From: Ehretia macrophylla
Lineage: Eukaryota > Streptophyta > Magnoliopsida > Boraginales > Ehretiaceae
Assembly (NCBI GenBank): GCA_037974665.1
Contig: CM075771.1
Coordinates: forward strand, 4,774,881 to 4,838,880
Direction: 5' to 3'
DNA: 64,000 bases
The notes beneath the pieces are model-generated. The model had not been told where the DNA came from, ran no database searches, and saw only the letters and a program-made list of their open reading frames with translations. Made by a program: the position numbers and the translations under genes. This document shows, piece after piece, positions 57,443 to 64,000 of this stretch. Within the stretch, counting starts at the first letter, position 1; the number at the start of each line of letters is the position of its first letter.

Positions 57443-57485
57443 GGGGGTGCAAGACGAGGACTTCCCAGGGGGTCACCCATCCTAG
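57443..57485 (-). pseudogene. 5S rRNA: 5S rRNA copy 46, 3' remnant left of copia
   Basis: The 3' 43 nt of the gene remain (with one change, gcaagacg), ending abruptly at cctag against copia coding sequence. The matching 5' remnant is at 60641-60657. Together they make 60 of 120 nt. Confidence 0.9.
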
Positions 57486-58131
57486 CCATGTTTACTAGTT
57501 GTTGTCCTGATCTGTTCTACTCCTCTATTCTCTTTGATCGTCTGAGTCCATCAGGATGTGGACTATCATCAGTAACTCCTAGATTTCTTCCATCAAAAAG
57601 CTGTTGGAACCACTTCGGTTGTGGCTTCCTTGTGGGTACAACAGGTTGGTCTTCAGTCTCCTCATCATTAGAGACTTCTTCATTGTTCAACGGTCGTTGT
57701 TCAGGCACTTGGTGGATTACTTCATCGGTTGATGACGAAATGGCAGGACCGCTATCCTCCATCGAGTGTGATCTTTCATTAAACACCACATCTCGGCTTA
57801 TGATCACCTTCTTGGCCTCTACATCATATATTCTGTATGCTTTAGACTATTCACTATATCCCAAGAAAATGCCATTCTTGCTCTTGTCATCCAATTTCTT
57901 TCGATTTTCATTTGGAATGTGTACAAAACACTCACACCCAAATTTTCTTAAATGAGACACAGAAGGTTTCATACCATAATAAGCCTCATTAGGAGTCTTA
58001 TCGTTGAGTGACCTGGTTGAGCACCGATTGAGGATGTATACCGCTGTGTTGACTACTTCAGCCCAGAATGTGTTAGGTAGGACAGCACCTTTCAACATGC
58101 ATCGAGCCATTTCTACAATTGTTCAATTTCT
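57486..58131 (-). pseudogene. pol: Integrase C-terminal part and linker, copia
   Basis: Continues the frame after the stop at 58132-58134. The piece at 57847-58110 holds NTAVYILNR, KTPNEAYYG, HLRKFGCECFVHIP and FLGYSE, the typical copia integrase end. A TAG at 57847-57849 then interrupts it, and the next piece to 57517 carries DVVFNE and a polar linker ending RRSKRIEE, followed by another stop. The usual RT start is absent because the element is cut at 57486. Confidence 0.87.
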
Positions 58132-59979
58132 TCATTCCACAACTCCATTTTGTTGTGGTGTGTATGGATCAGTCAATTGGCGCTTAATCCCAAGCTTGTT
58201 GCAGTAGTTGGTGAACTCTGTAGAACAGAATTCCCTCCCACGATCGGTACGAAGTTTCTTCAACTGAGTTGTGTTCTCATTTGTCATAAGTTTGTGCCAC
58301 ACTTTAAACTTTTCAAGAGCATCAGCCTTGTCCCGAAGGAAGTACACCCACATCTTCCTACTATAATCGTCGACTAACAGCATAAAGTAGGAAGATCCTC
58401 CCAACGCCGTCGTAGTCATTTTTCCGCAGAGGTCAGCATGTACCAACTCTAGAGGAGCCTTTGATCGGTTATGACTCTCTTTGGGAAATGACTGTCTATG
58501 TTGCTTGCCCAGCATACAAGCTTCACATGGTCCTTCAATTTCTTCAATTGAAGGCAAGTCGGCCACCATCTTCTTCTTTTGCATTTCCTTTAACACAGGA
58601 TAGGAAATGTGCCCGAACCTTTCATGCCAAAGTTGACTTGTTTTGGCATCCACGACAGCAGAAAGAGAGCTGATTTCGTAAAGATTATTTTTGCGAATAC
58701 CTTTACTTACGATATTTTGATCCTTGTCAAGAATCAAAGCTTCCGTCTTCTTGAACCGCACTTCTAGATCATTATCTGTAATAGCAGCTACAGATAGAAA
58801 ATTTTTGGTGATTTGGGGTACAAAGAGTACGTTGGACAGCTTCTTGCTTCCTCCATCTTTAGACACAAGCGAGATGGTTCCAGTGCCCTCAACGGGACAC
58901 CTAGCATTATTCCCGATGATAACATTCATTGGTTCTTGTAGAGGTTTTATGGAGTCATATAACTCCTTCTTGCTGGTCATGTGTCGGGAAGCTCCACTGT
59001 CTAACACCCATGCACTTGTTTGATGTACATGTGCGCTAGTACACGTTTCCTCCGATACATCTGTTACAGTAAACAGATGCACTTCCGTTTCAGCCGTATT
59101 GGCAGATTCTTTATTTCTCCAATTTGGCTTTAAAGTTCCGTTCTTCTCGTCATGAATTCGTTTCCTGCAATCTTTGACAGCATGACCTTTCTTATTGCAG
59201 TAGTAGCACGATCCAGAGAACGTCTTCTTCTTTGCTTTCTTCTTTTCTTCTTGGTTACTCCTCGTCTTGGCTGTAAAGGCAGAGTCAAGTTGATTTTCTC
59301 TACTCCTCAGCCTCATCTCCTCCTCCATCAACATGGCAGTGAATTCTTCAAACGTCAAAGGAGGAATGCGAACTTGTGTATTGAGTGCTGTCACAAGTCC
59401 GTCAAATTTTGGAGGCAACACTCTAATGCACCTTCGAGCTAGTTCCTCGGTTGATTTGGCAATACCAACTGCAGCCATTTGATCACGTAGGTTTTTCATC
59501 CTACTGATAAATGACTCAGCTGCTTCATCTTCACTTAATCTCTCAGCAGCTAACTGATTCTCCAAGTTCTGAATGCGAGTCTGGTTCCTTGTTTCATACT
59601 GATTTCTCAGTATGTTCCAAGCTTCAGTTGCCTTGGTTGTGTGTTGAATTAGAGTAAGGACAGAATCCTGAACAATTGTTACAATTGCACAAAGTGCATC
59701 AGCATTTCGTCTCCTCCATTCTTTGACAAGCTGAGGATCTGGAGGTGTGACCTTTTTTGTGTCATCTTCAGCACGGACTGCAACTGGTTCTGCATATGTG
59801 CTTAACACTGTATCAAGGAGTTCGTAGGAGTCCAGAACTGTAGTGATTTTGAACTTCCACAAAAGATAGTTCGTGCCATCAAGCTTTCCTTCTGTGAAGG
59901 TAGGGGGACGGATACGAATTTTCGGTACTAAACCGGAACTAGAACTGGTAGAAGAAGAACTAGCACCTTGAGTAGTCAT
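58132..59979 (-). pseudogene. gag-pol: gag-protease-integrase polyprotein, copia
   Basis: 615 codons from the ATG at 59979. A Gag core of the copia type (LDGTNYLLWKFKI at about residues 33-45) runs to about residue 230. A CX2CX4HX4C zinc knuckle spans residues 258-271 and the protease DSG is at 327-329 (WVLDSGASRHM). The pre-integrase zinc site uses H452, H457, C485 and C488. The integrase core has D516, D579 and E615 with exact D-35-E spacing. A TGA directly after E615 replaces the CGA expected there, a C-to-T change at CpG. Copia lineage not assigned. Confidence 0.93.
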
Positions 59980-60025
59980 AGTTGTTGAGCTTTACTAGAC
60001 AAGATTGTTGTTAAGAGCCCCTTAA

Positions 60026-60038
60026 GCTCTTGATACCA
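60026..60038 (-). other. Primer-binding site, copia
   Basis: On the minus strand TGGTATCAAGAGC directly follows the LTR end (TTACA). It matches the initiator tRNA-Met 3' end except for one extra A. Confidence 0.85.
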
Positions 60039-60640
60039 TGTAAGAATATAACCAATTTCCCAGAAACGTCTTAACAACAATCAAGTAGAAAGACAACACT
60101 ACTCGTTATAACAATTCAATATAACACTTACAAGATAATTGTCCCACCGTGCACTCGCAAGATTAGAGCTTCAATGGCTTCTGGACTTACAAGAAGAATA
60201 CAAGAAAGAAAGACTAACTTAGGATTGTGTTTGGAGTTGTGTTGTGGATGAAAATGATGAACTAATGCATTCCTATTTATATAATTCAGCTAGCCCGCCA
60301 TAGGAGACTTTCCTATCAAACATTTCAATCTTGGTTGGCTTTACCAACTATGTTCAAAGTATTACCCTCCCATATTTATCACATGGGTGGCTACAATTGA
60401 CAACATGGGTGGCTAGCATCCAAGTCAACTTCTAGGAAGTTTCCTTTGGTCAAATTGGCTAACTTTAGCATTGCATCATCCCGACGTCATCTTAGGTAAT
60501 TCCAAATTCCCGAACTTCTTTCTTGTAGCCATCGCGATCTCTTTTGACCTCATCGACGTTTAAGACGGAATCATTAATTTATGCTACCATATAATTAACG
60601 ATACTTATTATGAAGAGGTGGATATTGACATATATCAACA
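60039..60640 (-). repeat. Copia 5' LTR (602 bp)
   Basis: On the minus strand it begins TGTTGATATATG and ends TTCTTACA. Its outer end at 60640 meets 5S sequence (ctggt), which would be the right-hand target duplication if 5 bp. No gene inside. Confidence 0.9.
60274..60283 (-). promoter_or_regulatory. TATA box of copia LTR
   Basis: TATATAAATA on the minus strand near the middle of the LTR, so element transcription would start about 30 bp further towards lower coordinates. Confidence 0.6.
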
Positions 60641-60657
60641 CTGGTATCATTGCACCC
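60641..60657 (-). pseudogene. 5S rRNA: 5S rRNA copy 46, 5' remnant right of copia
   Basis: First 17 nt of a 5S gene (ctggtatcattgcaccc on the plus strand, two changes). It lies exactly 677 bp from the 5' end of copy 47, so unit spacing is kept on this side. A small 5' flank with TATA-like element follows. Confidence 0.88.
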
Positions 60658-61214
60658 GTCAAGTTGAGGGCACAATTTCTATATTTGTTAACGGTTCACA
60701 GTGCCAGCCTTGAGAGATGGCCCATTCAAAAGGCCCAATGGGCTTAACGACAACCCATTCGCCTCAACAACGTAGCATCCTCGCAAGACGTGATATCGAC
60801 ACATTGTAGGGCCCTCTGATGTACCGTGAGTCTGGTTGTCATCCTTTTAACAGCTCACGACGTACGATCCGGGACGAAAAAATAGGGCAAACGAAGAAAA
60901 GTGTCCTGAAACTGATGAAAACATTCGATTTTGGGCTCAAAAAATGGGCATAGCGAGCAAGCTGGCTGCACCCGTCGTAGAGCTCTCAGAGAGCTTTGCA
61001 ACGGTATGCTGTGCGCCGCGTAACTTCTTACGGATCAAAAGGTATGGGCACCGGAGCGAGGGAAACCTGGTCACAAACCCTACGCCCTCGGTTTGCGGGC
61101 TCGGCCTCTACGTGAAGGTAAGTTGTCTTGCCAAATGTTCAGTGGGATTCAGTAATAGAGATTTGGTGGATAAAGTATCTTGGCAACCCTAACCAGGGCA
61201 AAAAAAATTGAAAA

Positions 61215-61334
61215 GGGGGTGCAACACGAGGACTTCCCAGGGGGTCACCGATCCTAGTACTACTTTCACCCAAGCACGCTTAACTTGGGAGTTCTAATGG
61301 GATCCGGTGCATTAGTGTTGGTATGATCGCATCC
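61215..61334 (-). rRNA. 5S rRNA: 5S rRNA gene copy 47
   Basis: Full length with about eight changes: caccgatcc, actttcaccc, aacttggg, ttctaatg, gtgttggt and gcatcc. Confidence 0.91.
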
Positions 61335-61890
61335 GTCATGATGAGGCACAATTCTTATAAGTGTTAACGGTTAACAGTGCCATCCTAGAGAGATGGCCTA
61401 TTCAAAAGGCCCAATGGACTTAACAACAACCCATCCGCTTCAACAATGCAGCATCCTCGCAAGACGTGATATCGACACGTTGTAGGGCCCTCTGATGTAC
61501 CGCGATTCAGGTTGTCGTCCCTTTAACAGCTCACGACGTACGATCCGGGATGGAAAAATAGGGCAAAAGAACAAAAGTTGCCTGAAACAGATGAAAATGT
61601 TCGAATTTGGTCTCCAAAAAGGGGCAGAGCGAGCAAGGTCGTGTCCCCAGTGGCAGAACTCTCATAGAGCTTTGCAACGGTATGTTGTGCGCTGCGTAAC
61701 TCTTTGCGGATCAAAAGTTATGGGCACCGGAGCGACGGAGACCTGGTCACAAACCCTACACCCTCGTTTTACGGTCCCGGCCTCTACGTGAAGCGAAGTT
61801 GTCTTGCCCAATGTTCAGTGGGATTCAGTAATAGAGATTTGGTGGGTAAAGTATCTTGGCAACCCTAACCAGGGCAAAAAAAATTGAAAA

Positions 61891-62010
61891 GGGGGTGCAA
61901 CACGAGGACTTCCCATGGGGTCACCCATCCTAGTACTACTCTCGCCCAAGCAAGCTTAACTTCGGAGTTCTGATGGGATCTGGTGCATTAGTGCTGGTAT
62001 GATCACACCC
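61891..62010 (-). rRNA. 5S rRNA: 5S rRNA gene copy 48
   Basis: Full length with four changes: ccatgggg, aagcaagc in the box A region, gatctgg and gatcacacc. Confidence 0.92.
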
Positions 62011-62568
62011 GTCATGTTGAGGGCACAATTCCTATATGTGTTAACGGTTCACAGTGTAGGCCTGGAGAGATGGCCCATTCAAAAGGCCCAATGGGCTTAA
62101 CGACAACCCATCCGCTTCAACAATACAGCATCTTCGCAAGACGTGATATCGACACATTGTAGGGCCCTCTAATGTACCGCGAGTCAGGTTGTCGTCCTTT
62201 TAACAACTCACGACGTACGATACGGGATGAAAAACCTGGGCAAAAGAAGAAAACTGTCATGAAACTAAAGAAACCATTCGATTTTGGGCTACAAAAAATG
62301 GGTACAGCGAGCAAGCTGGCTACCCCCGTCGTAGAGCTCTCAGAGAGCTTTGAAACGGTATGATGTGTGCCGTGTAACTCCTTACGGATCAAAAGTTATG
62401 GGCACCGGAGAAATGGAGACCTGGTCACAAACCCTACGCCCTCGTTTTGCGGGCCCGACCTCTACGTGAAGCGAAGTTGTCTTGCCCAATGTTCCGTGGG
62501 ATTCGGTAATAGAGATTTGGGGGATAAAGTATCTTGGCAACCCTAACCAGGGCAAAAAAATTTGAAAA

Positions 62569-62680
62569 GGGGGTGCAACACGAGGACTTCCCAAGGGGTT
62601 ACCCATCGTAGTACTACTCTCGCCCAAGCACGCTTAACTTCAATGGGATCCGTTGCATTAGTGCTGGTATGATCGAACCC
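62569..62680 (-). rRNA. 5S rRNA: 5S rRNA gene copy 49, 112 nt with internal deletion
   Basis: An 8-nt deletion (cttaacttcaatggg for cttaacttcggagttctgatggg) lies directly 5' of box A and shifts the spacing between the transcript start and the internal control region. Further changes are ccaaggggttacc, catcgtag, ccgttgc and cgaaccc. Very likely a pseudogene. Confidence 0.9.
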
Positions 62681-63237
62681 GTCATGTTCAGGGCACAATT
62701 CCTTTATGTGTTAACGGTTCACAGTGCTGGCATAGAGAGATGGCCCATTCAGAAGGCCCAATGGGCTTAACGACAACCCATCCGCTTCAACAACGCAGCA
62801 TCCTCGCAAGACGTGATATCGACACGTTGTAGGGCCCTCTGATGTACCGCGAGTCAGGTTGTCGTCCTTTTAACTGCTCACGACGTACGATCCGGGACTG
62901 AAAAACAAGGCAAAAGAAGAAAAATGACCTGAAACTGATGAAAACGTTCGATTTTGGGCACCAAAAATGGGCACAGCGAGCAAGCTGGCTGCCCCCATCG
63001 TAGAGCTCTAAGAGAGCTTCGCAACGGTATGCTGTGCGCCACGTAACTCTTTACGGATCAAAAGTTATATGCACCGGAGCGACGGAGACCTGGTGACAAA
63101 CGCTACGCCCTCGGTTTGCGGGCCCTGCCTCGACGTGAAGCGAAGTTGTCTTGCCCAATGTTCCGCGGGATTCGGTAATAGAGATTTGGTGGATAAAGTA
63201 TCATGGCAACCCTAACCAGGGCAAAAAAAATTGAAAA

Positions 63238-63357
63238 TGGGGTGCAACACGAGGACTTCCCAGGGGGTTACCCATCCTAGTACTACTCTCGCCCAAGCAC
63301 GCTTAACTTCGGAGTTCTGATGGGATCCGTTGCATTAGTGCTGGTATGATCGCACCC
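63238..63357 (-). rRNA. 5S rRNA: 5S rRNA gene copy 50
   Basis: Full length with three changes: tggggtgc, gggttaccc and ccgttgc. The last two are shared with copy 49, so the neighbours are closely related. Confidence 0.92.
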
Positions 63358-63914
63358 GTCATGTTGAGGGCACAATTCCTATATGTGCTAACGGTTCACA
63401 GTGCCAGCCTAGAGAGATGGCCTATTCAAAAGGCCCAATGGGCTTAACGACAACCCATCCGCTTCAACAACGCAGCATCCTCGCAAGACATGATATCGAC
63501 ACGTTGTAGGGCCCTCTAATATACCGCGAGTCAGGTTGTCGTCCTTTTAACTGCTCACGACGTACGATCCGGGACGGAAAAACAGGGCAAAAGAAGAAAA
63601 ATGTCATGAAACTGATGAAATCGTTCGATTTTGGGCCCCAAAAATGGGCACAGCGAGCAAGCTAGCTGCCCCCATCGTAGAGCTCTCATAGAGCTTTGCA
63701 ACGGTATGCTGTGCGCCGCGTAACTCCTTACGGATCAAAAGTTATGGGTACCGGATCGACGGAGACCTGGTCACAAACCCTACGCCCTCGGTTTGCTGGC
63801 CCAGCCTCTACGTGAAGTGAAGTTGTCTTGCCCAATGTTCCGTGGGATTGGGTAATAGAGATTTGGTGGATAAAGTATCTTGGCGACCCTAAACAGAGCA
63901 AAAAATATTGAAAT

Positions 63915-64000
63915 GGGTGTGCAACAAGAGGACTTCCCAGGGGGTCACCCATCCTAGTACTACTCTCGCCCAAGCACGCTTAACTTCGGAGTTCTGATGG
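63915..64000 (-). rRNA. 5S rRNA: 5S rRNA gene copy 51, cut by window edge
   Basis: The 3' 86 nt are present with gggtgtgc and acaagagg. The 5' part lies beyond the window. Confidence 0.9.

Larger units (their letters stand above)
32942..57485 (-). repeat. 5S rDNA tandem array, central block (copies 10-46)
   Basis: Thirty-seven head-to-tail units of mostly 676-678 bp, each with one minus-strand 5S copy and about 557 bp of spacer. One unit is short (572 bp at about 39440). The spacers contain no credible gene: the recurring frames of about 81-86 codons on both strands are the same repeat read over and over, and stops or shifts appear in many units. The block ends inside copy 46 at the copia junction. 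Confidence 0.94.
54976..57485 (-). repeat. Higher-order 5S repeat block C, partial (copies 43-46)
   Basis: Starts with a copy-20/32-type unit (43), then two copy-21-type units (44, 45) and a copy-22/33-type unit (46), i.e. the same order as block A with unit 21 doubled. The block is broken by the copia insertion. Confidence 0.7.
57486..60640 (-). mobile_element. Truncated Ty1/copia element
   Basis: Minus-strand element with 5' LTR (60039-60640), primer-binding site, gag, protease and integrase. It ends at 57486 in the linker before RT, so RT, RNase H and the 3' LTR are missing. The left boundary abuts 5S sequence with no LTR and no duplication. One deletion that took the 3' half of the element plus about 60 nt of the 5S gene explains this best. 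No part shows homology with the gypsy elements. Confidence 0.92.
60641..64000 (-). repeat. 5S rDNA tandem array, right block (copies 47-51)
   Basis: Units of 669-678 bp with minus-strand 5S copies and ordinary spacers. No other gene is visible. It runs off the right edge inside copy 51. Confidence 0.93.

Noticed and set aside
57488..57955. 155-codon plus-strand frame in the copia region
   Set aside because: Shadow frame opposite the integrase and linker coding sequence, which carries recognisable copia motifs on the minus strand.
1391..63357. All copies read gacccccTgg in sense where many plant 5S sequences have gacctccTgg
   Set aside because: Uniform in the array and possibly normal for the taxon. 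I cannot verify the species consensus from this window.

Overview
The window is plant nuclear DNA, probably from a eudicot. This rests on a tandem array of plant-type 5S rRNA genes (120 nt, units of about 677 bp, plant-style TATA and T-tract) and on plant LTR retrotransposons: a chromodomain Ty3/gypsy element of Tekay/Del type with 3.56-kb LTRs, a Ty1/copia element, and a non-autonomous long-LTR element. I cannot name the species. I see no single-copy protein gene.

Layout. (1) 1-5646: the 5S array, every 5S gene on the minus strand, copies 1-9. (2) 5647-32941: one 27.3-kb compound gypsy insertion inside a single 5S spacer, bounded by the 5-bp duplication CACAG. Its order is LTR - internal A - LTR - internal B - LTR, all in plus orientation with shared middle LTR. 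Internal A is split inside gag by a 6971-bp minus-strand non-autonomous LTR element (9986-16956, duplication CTTGA, LTRs of about 2.64 kb, no gag or pol). (3) 32942-57485: the 5S array resumes exactly where it was interrupted, copies 10-46. (4) 57486-60640: a minus-strand copia element inserted in the body of 5S copy 46. It keeps its 5' LTR, gag, protease and integrase but has lost RT, RNase H and the 3' LTR together with about 60 nt of the 5S gene. (5) 60641-64000: the array continues, copies 47-51, running off the right edge.

The 5S array looks like a decaying, non-homogenised block. By eye no complete copy matches the local consensus exactly; copy 38 (52030-52149) is nearest. Several units carry spacer deletions. 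Diagnostic variants show a higher-order repeat: a block of 11-12 units (about 7.4-8.1 kb) from 39440 recurs from about 47541 and again from about 54976, until the copia element breaks it.

None of the retroelement coding regions is intact. Gypsy copies A and B share a 1-base frameshift before RT and a stop between RT and RNase H. They therefore descend from one already defective ancestor, which fits in-situ duplication by unequal LTR-LTR recombination. Copy A then gathered many further stops, mostly C-to-T type, as expected for methylated heterochromatin. Nothing here is a new gene system. The points of interest are the higher-order 5S repeat, the compound three-LTR gypsy element, the coding-free nested element and the site-II-like cluster upstream of each 5S gene.
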